Below, piece by piece: positions 1 to 11,230 of a stretch of DNA of 64,000 nucleotides. The notes under the pieces are model-generated. The model was not told the origin of the DNA and ran no database searches. It saw only the letters and a list, made by a program, of their open reading frames with translations. Every line of letters begins with the position of its first letter. The first letter of the stretch is position 1. The translations under genes and the position numbers were made by a program. The stretch is taken from assembly GCA_964017195.1 (NCBI GenBank), contig OZ024887.1, positions 248,001-312,000 of the forward strand, written 5' to 3'. Origin of the DNA: Siderastrea radians (Eukaryota > Cnidaria > Anthozoa > Scleractinia > Rhizangiidae).

Positions 1-85
1 CTGTGTGTGTTTTGTATGGGAGGGGGGCGGCATTACGTAGGTTACAGATACAACAACAACAACAACAATAATAATAATAATAATA

Positions 86-118
<33 letters not shown>

Positions 119-2390
119 ATAATAATAATAATAATAATAGTGCATTTATATAGCGCACACATCCACTTCTATCAAAGGATTCACTGATCAAAATTGGATT
201 GTGTAATCCGGTCATAATTTCCTTTCGAATTTTCAAATCTATTTCAAGTTATTGACATGTTAACAACGTACTCGGCAATACGATCCCTATGCATTAAGAC
301 CGCGGGGGGGTTAATGGAGATGAGATTCTAACTAATAAGGCAAATTGAAACAAGTGGAAACTTAAGAAGTGTTTCTTCAATCAATTTGTAAATAGCAATA
401 GAAGTTTCAGACAAACTTCTATCTTGTATTTAACCAAGTATGACCACCGGGTTGAAATCGGATGCTTATCAAATCAATAGGATTTCATATTCCAAAAATA
501 TCTGTGCACTTGGTCGATTGGCAAACAAGAAACGTTTCTGACTGTCTGCAATCAATTTTGTTCATTTCTATCTAATTTTCCTATAAGCAAGGAGAGATAT
601 TCTACCTTTTTGTCTCGATCGGCTGTTTTTAACAGCCTTTGCGACGATGTTTAGATTCAATTGCCATAACATTACTCCCTCGACAAAATGTCTGGTACCC
701 GCAAAAAGAACCATCACCGTAACGTGTAGTAGAAAAATATCAAAAAAAGTCGCAAAATAAAAAAAATTCAGATTTATTAAGAGCTCCAAAAAGGCTCTAA
801 CCGAGAATCGAAACATTATCCTGTATGTGAATGAATTCAATATTTTTAAACAAAAACAGAAGCCTGATCTTATAAGAAGCTGAGAGTTGTCATGTTTTGA
901 GTTAAAGCAAACAATTCACAAACTCACTTATTTGTCATTTCAACAAGAAACTCGAACTTCATTCACTCGAGTGTCATGGCAATAATTAAAACTCAAATAA
1001 AAGAAATATCACTCACCACTGTAGTTATTGTGGACCTCTCAGAGCCACAAATGTTTCTACAACGAGAATAGCAGTTGTTAACTCAATTAAACGTAAACAA
1101 TGACAAAATATGTCGTTTCCCTCTTCACACTTGAGTCACTTTCCTAATAAGAAGGACGATGAAGGAAAATTTTTCTCCATTGATTTTAAAAATGCAGCCC
1201 TTAAGAGAATTATTGTAAAAATATTTTCGCAAATTACCATTCATTGAAAATGTCGTCCATTTTGGAGACTAACATGGTGGTGTGGTCCGAATGTTCGTAA
1301 TGCCCTAGGAATTCTAAAAATAGCAGTGAGGTAATACCCGTTGCTATGACAATATTCTAACAAAGCTATATGAATGCATGGCGAATGAAAAAAAAAGTAG
1401 GTGGCTCACGGTACGTCAAGGCAAAACGTAGAGAGTAAGAGAGAAAAAGATAAGAAATTGAATGTAATACTTAATCCTGTTTGAGATTCAGTACTCGAAC
1501 CTTTTTTACATTATATTGGCCAGTGCATTTTCTCAAATCCGCCCAACTCCGTGCTAAAAAGGCAACTTAAAATTTTGGCAAATATTAAATGCTATTTAGC
1601 AGTCGATGGACTGGGGGAGGAGAAGGGGAGCTCTAAGACAACCCAAAGGGGGTGGAGAATGCCATCTTCTCTTGGCGAGAAATCGTGTGGTTCTTTTGAG
1701 CAACCGGTGTTTTTCTTGGCGGCAAATTGCATGACCATCGTCGCTTTTGAAAAAGAGGTTTCTTTAACATGTTTCTTTAAGTTTATTTAGTAAGACGATT
1801 ATTCGACAGTACTGAGGTTTTCAACTTGAGAAACAACATCTAATATCTATAAATGGAAAGAAAAAGTTCAAAAGAATACTGGTGGAAGGCGAAAAGTTCA
1901 AGTTACGAAAGCTGCCTTCAAAGGACTTCATCTTTGTTTTCTTCACGGCGGGGAGCTTGTCCTGTTCTGAAACACAACCGAGTAAGTGAAGTTTTTAAAG
2001 GGTCTAAGGTGACATGATTTTGAACATTTCGGTCAAAGAAATTACGTTTTGAAATGGAAATTTGATTTATGACATTAGAAATGTGTCATTTACTTTATGT
2101 CATTAGAAATGTGTCATTTACTTTTTATATATGTCAGCGTTGGCTTTAGATATGAGTCTTGAATATTTTGCCATCACGATGCAGAAAGTGTAACGCGATT
2201 TTAAGTAGAGACTTACGGGTTTTCGAATAAACATTTCAACAATGATTTCTCTGTCCATCATTTTATATTTGTTTATTCAAAACCGTAAGTCAAAACACGA
2301 TCGTAAGACAACAGCACAAGCATCACTTCGGTGAGATGTAGGCGAATAATTGTTTTCAATTTTGACTGTCGGGTCCATCTCTTTGTGCAA
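1..2390. other. Gene-free AT-rich stretch with an (AAT)n microsatellite and a small hairpin
   Basis: No exon with convincing protein content or splice sites is visible. Positions 49-143 are an AAC/AAT microsatellite, which produces a spurious poly-Leu ORF on the minus strand. A 29-bp direct duplication (TCATTAGAAATGTGTCATTT unit) lies near 2060-2120. Positions 2211-2293 form an imperfect hairpin whose arms read ACTTACGG(G)TTTT(C)GAATAAAC. The remainder is plain intergenic DNA. Confidence 0.6.
49..143. repeat. (AAC)n/(AAT)n microsatellite
   Basis: AAC units grade into about 25 AAT units with a few interruptions (AGT, AAC). Downstream of it, GCATTTATATAGCGC resembles the tail of tRNA-derived SINEs, so this may be the A-rich tail of an old SINE. 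Confidence 0.9.
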
Positions 2391-2399
2391 TTGTCGATT

Positions 2400-4760
2400 T
2401 TCTAGTCCTAGAAGGTTTCTATAGCAATAATCTTTTAAGCGAAGCAGTCGTCAGTTTAAAGTTATTTCATCTAGTCTAGCAGATAGGTGAAACTGTTTTG
2501 CACTTTATGATAAAAGCATGAAACTTGGCACACTAATACTAGGTATCGTAGGGAACGTTTTAAAGATTAGAGGCAATCTGGATAAGTTGTGTGGCAGCTG
2601 GGAAGCCACACCATTCAGACCATAAATACTATCATTGGGAAAATGAAGCAAAATTAACTTGATACAGCGTTGAATTGTCATTTAAATTGTTTCTGCTTGT
2701 TGAATTTCCAATCAAAACAAAACATTAACATTTTTTCGGGGGAATTCAGGGGATCGTTTTACTTAGGTCAAAATTATGCAAATTAGATATCTAATTAATT
2801 CAAATACACTGGTCGAATCATTTCACCACAATTTCGCTTTCTCGTCAATAATTTCTGTGGCCACTTTCAAGCTTACCTGTTTAATTGTTTCACGGCAGAA
2901 CTATGAAGCAGTTTAAGAAAGTAGGAACACGTTACTACACACGCTATTTACTCAGTTATTTTCCCTTTTATTTCCCTTTCTCATCAGTTCAAGTCACCTA
3001 CAGTAAGCACACAAGGACAGTAACTTCCAAAACAGATTTTCATTGGCAGCTTGGTATCCTGTCAGTGTCTAAATGAGGGCTTACGGAAGAGACTTCTGTG
3101 CAGATTGAGTGGCATATTTTCTAACATCTTCTCTGAAAAACCGTTTTTCTTGCATTATTCACCTTTTTTCAGATGCTGGAAGTAGCGATGAGCTCTAATT
3201 ATTTTAGCTTGGAAGAATTTAGTCTGTGTGTACTGAGCTGCTGTAAACTGCGCGCATTGTCTTTGCAAGTATATGCAACGCAGGCATACATGTAGCTATG
3301 CACCTTCTTCTTTCCGTAAAACACGGCATAGTGCTCCATCTAGTACATGGTGCATATATTGCACCTGTTGTTGCTTGACGCACTAAACTACGCGAGTTAC
3401 ATAAAGTACCCGAGTAAACATCCCATTCGCATTCCAGTTTGGTAGTCGATATCGACTTCAAGCATCGCCTGGAACCAGTCACTGTCTGCGGTATGACGTA
3501 ACATTATCCGTTAAGAGTACAACTCGCTCGATAGTCTGTCAACTTCAAGCTTTATTATCTCATCTAGGTGCGAACCAAGGACACGCACCTCGTTGCAATT
3601 CTAGGATATAAAATAGCATTTTTTACTTCTTTAAGTAAAAGTGTACTTTAACGATGGATGGATTTAGCTATCCTAGGCCAGGATGTCGAACTCTTTAATT
3701 CCGTCTGCCAGAAATGTTATTGCAATCGTTATAAAGCGCCCTTAGGGTTTGCACAACTCAACACAGCTCGGTTTCGCGCTGCGAGAATTTTGTACCTTAG
3801 ATGCGATGCCTTTTCAACTAATACATGGAGTACAAATGCTAACCTGGTGTGCATGGAAGCTTTCCTTGGCATTTACTGCTATCAGGAATGAAACTGCATA
3901 TTCCGTCGCAGTATGTTTTCTTACACAAGTACCGGAATTGAATCGCTGCATACAAAAATTATCTATTTCCACATACTTTTGCAATACAAGTGAGTTGTAC
4001 TTGAAGAGGATATGGTTGATGGCTACCGGCATCAACCATATCCTCCCACTCATACAGTAGAATTATTTGCATTTACTCTTGTGGTTGGTACAGTGGATAA
4101 ACAATAAATTAGTATCCGAAATAGGACAATCAGTAGCACTTCCATTTTTAACTGCATAACTCATGATTCTTTAACTAACCTAATTCAATACAACTTATAA
4201 TTTTGTTTTCATTTCTGGCCATTTACTATCAGCCCCCAGGAAAAACAAAAGTGTCGTGCATTCTTGTACCAGTTAGAATGTACAATTTGTGGTTGTCTCG
4301 TGTAAAGTTTGAGACGATAGTAATAATATTAAATTTTTAAAAAAGCTACAACTATGCAATCATCAAATGTGAATTAATTAAGATTTCTAATTTGCATAAT
4401 CAGAATTATCTTTTCAATTTTCCATTCTTAAAAACCTTCTATGCTAATTTGATAGCATTATTGTAATCTTTGAACGAATTTTAGTAGATAGCTACGATCA
4501 GAAATTGTTTTAGACAATTATGCTGTATGTTTCCACATCAAAGAAGTATCACTGGCAGCGGTCATTTTGAATAATTACCCCCACTACTTTTACCACCCTC
4601 TCCTGGCTGACACAGAGAATATCCCGATTGCCTCTAATCTTGAAAATGTTCTCCATGATGTCTACTATTAACGTGCCCAGTTTGATGCTTTTATCATAAA
4701 GCGCACTACTCACCCCTGATTTGACACTTATCTACCGGACTAATCCGAAAAGCTTTCGAA
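2400..4760. repeat. Long imperfect inverted repeat, two arms about 400 bp each
   Basis: The stretch 2400-2815 reappears in reverse complement at about 4367-4760. Matching landmarks are GCACTTTATGATAAAAGCAT (2500s) against the reverse complement of 4685-4704, AGATTAGAGGCAATC, and ATTATGCAAATTAGA next to TAATTAATTCA. The spacer (2816-4366) has no recognisable coding sequence. It is either a foldback DNA element or two oppositely oriented copies of one repeat; terminal duplications were not resolved. Confidence 0.6.
4006..4042. repeat. Small near-perfect hairpin
   Basis: AGGATATGGTTGATGG is followed after a few bases (CTACCGG) by its complement CATCAACCATATCCT, giving a stem of about 15 bp. The context is non-coding. 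It could be a remnant MITE centre or a structured RNA; nothing decides between them. Confidence 0.6.
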
Positions 4761-5705
4761 AATAGTTTTGCGCGTTCCTCAAAGCGCCCAAATTTATTTA
4801 AGCTTATTAAAGACTTAACTTATGCCATAGTTAAAGCATGTTTGGTTTTTCGTTTGTTTTCAATCTCGATGGTCTCTGGATAGAGAACGAAATATAAAAG
4901 TTATTTAAGTAACTATAAGCGAAGCAGTTTTCGGTTTAATACTATTTTATCCAATAAGCTTTCAAAAACGGTTTTGTGTGTCCCGAATTTCTTCGCGGCC
5001 GCTAAACTTACGAGGTATTTCTTTGATAATTTTCATACAAGTGCTTGGAAGCGCCCATAATCCTTTCTTTCGGATAATCTCAGTAAAATGCCAAAATAAA
5101 TTTTTGACTAGACTAATAGTGGCAGTTCGTGTTATTTGTTGACATCCGAACACGATGAAAAGCCAAAAAAGATGACCAATTTACTTCAGAGTAAGTTTTA
5201 TTTTGTTGCTGTATTGAAATGAGCGTCGTTTCAAGTCCATTCAAGGGAACAGCCAATAATCCAAGGAGATTTGACAAGCCTTGACAGTTAAATGACAGGA
5301 TATGGAAACATTGCAAACGCCAAGCAAGACGGCTCACGAGAGTTTTAATGAAGGCCGAAAAAATCAAGGAGTGCTCAGCCTCTATAATTACCTTTCGAGC
5401 TCGGATCCCCAAAATATTGGAGGACAATTCAGAACATTTTTGTGCTTTTTGAGAAACACTCTTTGAAAAAAAAAGCCCCCAAATTTATTTGGGACCGAAA
5501 CGTTTCAGGACTATTCTTGAGAAACCAACACCAGCTTATCCCTTGGGAGCTCCGCTTTTAGCCTTGGCTAAATATATACGTATTTTGTGTGCCACTGTGA
5601 TAGACATCGTCTGGATATGAGCAAATGCGAGCTCTTATTAGCTCCCTACCAACTGGTTATCAACTCAAGTCCTTCGAGTAAAGAACTCGCTCGAAAGCGG
5701 GAGCG

Positions 5706-5980
5706 GGGGTGACGCAGTGGCGAGAGCACTCGCCTCCCACCAATGTGGCCCAGGTTCGATTCCCGAACTCGGTAACATATGTGGGTTGAGTTTGTTGCCG
5801 GTTCTCGTCCTTGCTCCATGGGTTTTTTCTCCGGGTCTTCCGGCTTTTCCTCCCTCCCCAGAAATCAAAATTTCCACATTCCAATTCGATCTGGAATCGG
5901 AGAGCCACAGGTTTATCAGTCGAAGGCTGTTCAATGTCACCCTCGTTAAACAAAGTCGATTTATTTATTTATTTATTTAA
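5706..5980 (+). mobile_element. tRNA-derived SINE
   Basis: The head carries an A-box-like TGACGCAGTGG and, about 45 bp later, a B-box GGTTCGATTCC. This is the internal RNA polymerase III promoter layout of a tRNA-derived SINE. The body follows with a CTCCGGGTCTTCCGG segment and pyrimidine runs, and it ends in an (ATTT)n tail at about 5960-5980. The tRNA part cannot fold a full acceptor stem, so it is not a functional tRNA. Four overlapping short ORFs here are artefacts. Confidence 0.75.
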
Positions 5981-6912
5981 AGAAAAAATACATGCTCCTT
6001 TTAATAGAAAAGTTCATTTTAGCAATTTAATAAAACTGCTCATCGTCCAGAGGATATCTGTATAATAGTGTTGTTAGTACGTAAGCTTTCCATGAGCTTC
6101 TGTTTGACTTGAGATTTCGTGGTTAAATGTATTCGTCATGTAAGCTGTACTTCATGATATTCATTTGGCTGTATTTAATGGTTAAACTTTAAAACCTAGA
6201 AAGGAGAACAATTTTGATTAAAATTCCTTGTCTTGTGCAGAGTGTTTATTGTTTGTAGTTATTTGAACGATTTAAAGCCGTATTTTATTCCTCACGTTTT
6301 CGTTTCTCTGTCCCCCGCCCCCCCCCCCCCTAAATCGGATACAGTTGCGCGGGATACTTTTCTACATACCCGGCCATGAATGCATGTGTCACCACTCACC
6401 CCTGGAAGGGTACGGGGTTTAACCGGTCTATATAGCTTGTGACGTGTATTTTTGGTCTGGAAAAGGGCATACATGTGAGGGAAAGGGTCTACTGTAAGGA
6501 CACAAAAGTTTGGTTGAGATACAGGCTCGAGAAATTTTAAGCCTTAATTTGTTTTTTTTTTACGGTTTCAAAATCTTTATACTGTAAATGAATAAACAGA
6601 TTATTTAGGTTTAGCTTTTAGATTTGAGATTTCTAAACAGGTTTTAAGTTTTATCGCGACCTCTTATTGTAACTTGTAGCCTTTATTGTAACTTGCTTCA
6701 CTTGTAAAACATTCTTTTATTTATGCCAGGACCTCCGGGAGAACAGCGAAAGCTGAATGAACGCCCCTGGTTAAATGAAGTTCTTATTATTATATATTTG
6801 CGCTTGTGATTTGTCTTCTGAATGCAGGTCGGTGTTACACGCCTTCTAAACGTTGTTTAGGGTAAATGGCCTGACACATTCTGGCCACAGATTATTAGGT
6901 AAGAGACTATGT
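5981..6912. other. Gene-free spacer
   Basis: AT-rich sequence with a poly-C run near 6316-6330. No exon, RNA gene or clear repeat boundary is visible. Confidence 0.5.
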
Positions 6913-7628
6913 CCCCCATACAAGCTTTATTCCATAGGTTATGCCTCTCAGGTTATTTTTAGATCGACTCACAGATCGTGGAGTCCCAAGAGGACTAGGC
7001 AATAGCCAATCATATGACGAGAATATTTTCCACGTGGATGACCCTCGCGCAGGGCCACGCGTTCTTCGTAACAAAATCGTGGACGACACGAAGAGTCAAG
7101 ATCTCGCGTTGAGCATATACGTTTTGTGGGAGAACGCAAATAAAACGAAGTTTCTGTCCCGAACACGCCAGGGAGACCTCGCCCTTCCTGGTTCCTCAGT
7201 TCTGAAGACTATTCGAGCAGTGAAGCTGAAAGTTCTAGTTCCAGTGAGGAAGATGAAGTACAAAGTGTGATCAGGAGGGATGAAAGGAGTGAAAACGATG
7301 CCCACTTGAGATCGAAAGTGGGGATGAAAGCGATGCTCACGAAAGCTCCAGCTCTTGCCCCGACGAAGGTGCGGTCGAGGGAAACGCGAGTAAAAAGAAA
7401 GCTTCTTCAATGAAGCAAGGCCTACGGCTTCGAGCTCAAAAGACAACGCCACAAAACAAAGAAATAGTGTCAAACAAAAGTTATCAGTCATGGCTCGTCA
7501 CAAAAGTCATCAGCCATCCTCCACGAAACATCCATGCAACACGCGAGGTAGAATTAAACCACGGAGGACTGGAAAATTCTAATAATAACCTGAGAGGTAT
7601 TACCTATGGAATAAGGCTTGTATGAGGG
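6913..7628. mobile_element. Non-autonomous DNA transposon with about 45-bp terminal inverted repeats
   Basis: Left end CCCCCATACAAGC(T)TTATTCCATAGG... through CTCTCAGGTTATT is matched by the reverse complement of 7583-7628 (CCCTCATACAAGCCTTATTC...). The interior (about 620 bp) contains an out-of-frame acidic, serine-rich stretch around 7200-7260 (SSEDYSSSEAE...), a composition seen at the N-terminus of several transposases. There is no intact ORF. A convincing target-site duplication is not visible, so the superfamily is left open. Confidence 0.75.
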
Positions 7629-7852
7629 ATATACTCTCTCCACTGATAATCTCTTGATTCTGGCTAACTAGTTAAGCCTCTTCTTGTGTTCTTTTACCAT
7701 AAGATATTATTGCCGTACACTGGTAAAATAGTTTATAGAGGAGCTAAATAAAATGAATAAGACAAGTTCAAGTCTCTTTAAAAGACAGATTGCCCGTCTT
7801 CAACAGTAAAGCTTTGGAAATGTAGAAATACAAAATATATTTAGCTAACAAG

Positions 7853-7918
7853 CCTCTTCCGTTGTATGCCAAATTAAATTTCGTTATCCTCTTAACGAAA
7901 TATGGCGTACAACTGAAG
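7853..7918. repeat. Hairpin MITE-like palindrome
   Basis: GCCTCTTCCGTTGTATGCC pairs with the downstream GG(C)GTACAACTGAAGAGAC, with AATTTCGTTA/TAACGAAATAT inside. The stem is about 30 bp with a very short loop. No coding content. Confidence 0.65.
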
Positions 7919-8152
7919 AGACTTAGCAAAATACGTTTTTGTTTTCAAAAGAAGATAAAGATGTGTTATTCAACTTAATATGTATTCTTTTCTAACTCCT
8001 TCCTCGCCTTGGCGATTAAAGTTACTCGAATAAGCCATTTACTTTAGAGAAACAGAGAGAAAACCATAAGTTCTCATGACAACGTCATCCGTGATTATAA
8101 CTGTACGCTGGGTACGTCAGAGCAAATAAACCGCCTTCAGATAGTTCGTTAT

Positions 8153-8158
8153 TTTATT
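8153..8158 (-). terminator. Candidate poly(A) signal for the SUEL lectin gene
   Basis: AATAAA on the minus strand, about 200 nt downstream of the stop codon at 8358-8360. It is the first such hexamer after the stop in a plausible 3'UTR. No transcript evidence is available. Confidence 0.4.
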
Positions 8159-8357
8159 GTTGTTGTTGTTTTCGGTTGTTATTTTTGTTGTTGCTGTTAA
8201 TTGCAAAGCTGAATCCATATGATTTGAGAGCACAACTCCAATTTCGGATTCTTTCAAAACAAACGCATCCTGTGAGATGCCATACACAGTCTTAAAGATT
8301 AGAACCACGCTACAACTGACTCTAAAAGTAAAGGTTTGACAGCCTGATCAGCTCGCT

Positions 8358-11230
8358 TTATCTTCTGACAGTATCGTACACAATGTCGCGTTGTTCATCA
8401 AGTCCTTCCCATTCCCCTGAACCACTCTCCTCTTCGCTCGGCTCTTCCCCATGATCCTCTGGTTGCGAGGGAGTATCTGACTTTTTAAACGTCTCCTTGA
8501 CTTCCGTCACTGGAGATGAAGCAGCGTTGGCTGGGAAAGTCTCTGTTATGACAGCAGGCGTACCTTCTGGCTGGGTGAATTCCTCAGTGATGTCATTTCC
8601 GTTATCATTGTGAGTGTTAATTGGAGTCACCGATGCTTGTGAGGTAGCAGTTGTTACTGGTTGAGTGCTGACGTGTTCTTGGACTGTGATTTCCGGTACA
8701 GAACTGGAAGTCGACGATGACGAAGTCGATGTGGAGACTGATGATGAGCCCAGGCCTCCAGCGCCAGTAGTTGTTATAACTTCGTTCACTGATTGGCTGT
8801 TTTCTGAACCACTGTCTGTATTTGGGTAAAAGGTTTGGGGTACGCACCTATGAAATAGAACCTGAATGTCAATTCATAACCATCAAATGCACGATCAAGA
8901 GTCTGAATGAGGTAAACCATCAACTGTAACCTATGCATAAGCTTTCTTTACCGTCAATCCGCACCAACCAAGAGTAAAGCAACAGTTATTTCACTGGATG
9001 AATTTTAACAGTCAACCAAAAACATTAAATTAACTAGTATACTCTCACTACCAACCGTAGTCGTCTGGCTCTTATGGGATTAAAAGCTATGATCTTCTCC
9101 TGACTTGAGTTAAAAGTTTGACTTCTGTTTCAAAATACTGTTGTTGCATGTTTCTTTTTCGATCGTTTTCTTTTTTTGTTCGGTCGACCGTCAAATGAGT
9201 ACCCAAAATTAGGAGCCCCACACGTAGCATGGTATTGAAGAATCCATCAAGGACACTTCAGCAAATAATTGTCTAGACGAGAAATCCTAACATGTCGTTT
9301 GCATTGCACGAGTCCAGTCTGTATTGATAACAATCCCACAAACTTTACCCGTCGAGGAATTTTGAATTTGTCTGGCCTCCTTTGTGGTCGTTCTTGCGAG
9401 TCAGTGGTGTGTGGAAGTTTTCCCACAAAAACGACAGCCTACTGGATAATTCGGACATCTATGAAGAATCAACAGATCGTGTGCTATGTAGTAAAAGGGC
9501 CTTCGGTTTTGAGGATATGTCATCCATGTTGGTTAGCGGATTCTCTCTTGTTTACCGTGATTTCAAGAAATTTTTGGTGTTTTGGACGGTTGTCCTTATT
9601 CCACCCACTGTCGCATGCAACACAAAAACTAACCTTACCTGTATTTTATATGCAAGTATTTGTAAACATCAGGGCAGATAGTTGTTCCGGTCTTCGCCAT
9701 AAAATTGTTGTTAGCAGCCACCTCACAGACGTTTTCTCCTTCGCAGAGTCCTTTAATTCTAACGTTGACCTGTGTTTCTTGCTCCTGGCAGGCTGTGTCA
9801 GAAGGAATGCTTGGATGCACGCAGGTGGATGTATCTTTACGGCCGTACATCGTTTCTACGATATCTATTTGATCAAAAATGCTCTGGCATGACACGAAAG
9901 CTTTCTGTCCCTCACACACTATTGAATCTTGCTGGGGACAAAGGAAAATAGAGGTAGGTCAAGAAGAATTAAGGTTACTTCAGCTGATCTTTAGGTATTA
10001 GATAGGCTCACTGGCCATTGCATGCATACGAATGAATGCATGCATATGATTGATTTTCTTGATGTGCTGTTATTAGCTGTGATTGGCCAGTCATCCGTTC
10101 GACCTACTGTCACCGGAACAATAAAACCATTTTGGTTGACGAAGCGCTAGATGCAAATACACTAACTATTTCTGTTCAGCCGACACTAAATAATACAATT
10201 GCGTAGTCGGCCAGTTTTTTTCATTGTCGAATATTCCAATAATGAAGTATCCCTAAACCCTTTCATTCAGTATAACGTGGAATATCAGTGTAGATGAAGC
10301 CTCACGTTTAACAAGTGTTCTCATAGCCAATTTGCCTAAGTGGAAATTACGGCAGTTTCAAATACGAGTGCTTTTATGCGCAATGGCGAGGCCGTCCTTC
10401 TGGTTGTAAGATGGTTCCTTAATAGCTTACCACTTTTAACGCACTTGGTGGCTGCGCGCTGTTCGATGAGCCAGGATTTGGAGCTCCAAGGATCCCTGGG
10501 AAGGAAAATCACTTGTTAAAGAAATCACAAACGGTCAGCTACAGGACAGTAAAATACAAAAAATAACCGTCCCATGGACGAGATCTCGTGGTTGCTGCAC
10601 AAGGACCCTGGCTCACGAGCATACCACTTTAGTGGCAAATTTTAAAAGGATGCGAAAAACTCGAGACTCAGGGTAAACTTTAGCTGAGACGCATCGACTC
10701 CTTTTAAACATTCAAGCTTCACCAGGATTCAAGCTAACCCGAGTTTTAACGTTAGCATTAGCTACAAGTCCCGTTTATCCATCTCTTTACTGCTAACGTT
10801 CTCTTGGTATTTGTTCTACGTTTAAGTGGTGAGATTTCTTATCAAAATGACTAGGCTGCTTTCGCCTTCCTAACCACTTCTGTGTGTGTTGAAGCAGAAA
10901 GGCTTGACACATGAATTCACTCCACCAGTAATTAAGGACAAACTGACCCTATAGCGATTTATGAAGCGTAGAACAACAAGTTAGCATTTTAATTTGTCCA
11001 ACATAGAGCTCAATTAAGCTAAAGCAATCTACTTTAACCGTTTTCCATCGGTTAACGTTTGCAATAAATTCGGTTTTTACCCCTTCATCGGGGTAAGAAT
11101 TTCATGGCGAAACGCGTTTACTGTTTACAAAGGCACGACTCACGAAGAAAATATTTATGTATTTATAGACTAAGCATTTCTTACCATACAAACACGCCAG
11201 GAGGTACCAAAGAAATAAACTTGAATCCAT
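8358..11230 (-). CDS. Secreted SUEL (rhamnose/galactose-binding) lectin-domain protein, 4 exons
   Basis: Coding exons, in transcript order: 11230-11185, 10495-10431, 9931-9639, 8847-8358. Junctions are AG/GT with matching phases (46+65+293+490 = 894 nt, 297 residues). Exon 1 is exactly a signal peptide (MDSSLFLWYLLACLYG). Exon 3 encodes nearly the whole SUEL-type lectin domain (residues about 38-136): VCEGQ start, YGR, CEGENVC, GTTICPDVYKYL. The last domain Cys is the first full codon of exon 4, so exons 3 and 4 belong together. The C-terminal 160 residues are Ser/Thr-rich (mucin-like, about 150-175), then acidic (EEPSEEESGSGE). No membrane segment or second lectin domain is seen. This family binds L-rhamnose or D-galactose in egg, mucus and venom lectins and in receptor ectodomains. 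Ligand and tissue here are unknown. The only weak points are the short exon 2 and the unverified transcription start. Confidence 0.88.

Noticed and set aside
42..236. Poly-Leu ORF (similar poly-Leu/Ile/Asn ORFs at 17380-17579, 18136-18392, 42625-42894)
   Set aside because: They are produced by ATT/AAT microsatellites and carry no protein information outside the run.
6913..7628. piggyBac assignment for this TIR element
   Set aside because: The ends start with CCC and the interior has an acidic Ser-rich stretch, but no TTAA duplication is present at the borders.
9269..9892. 207-codon plus-strand ORF
   Set aside because: It is antisense to the SUEL lectin exon (9639-9931), which has lectin-domain content and correct splice sites on the minus strand.
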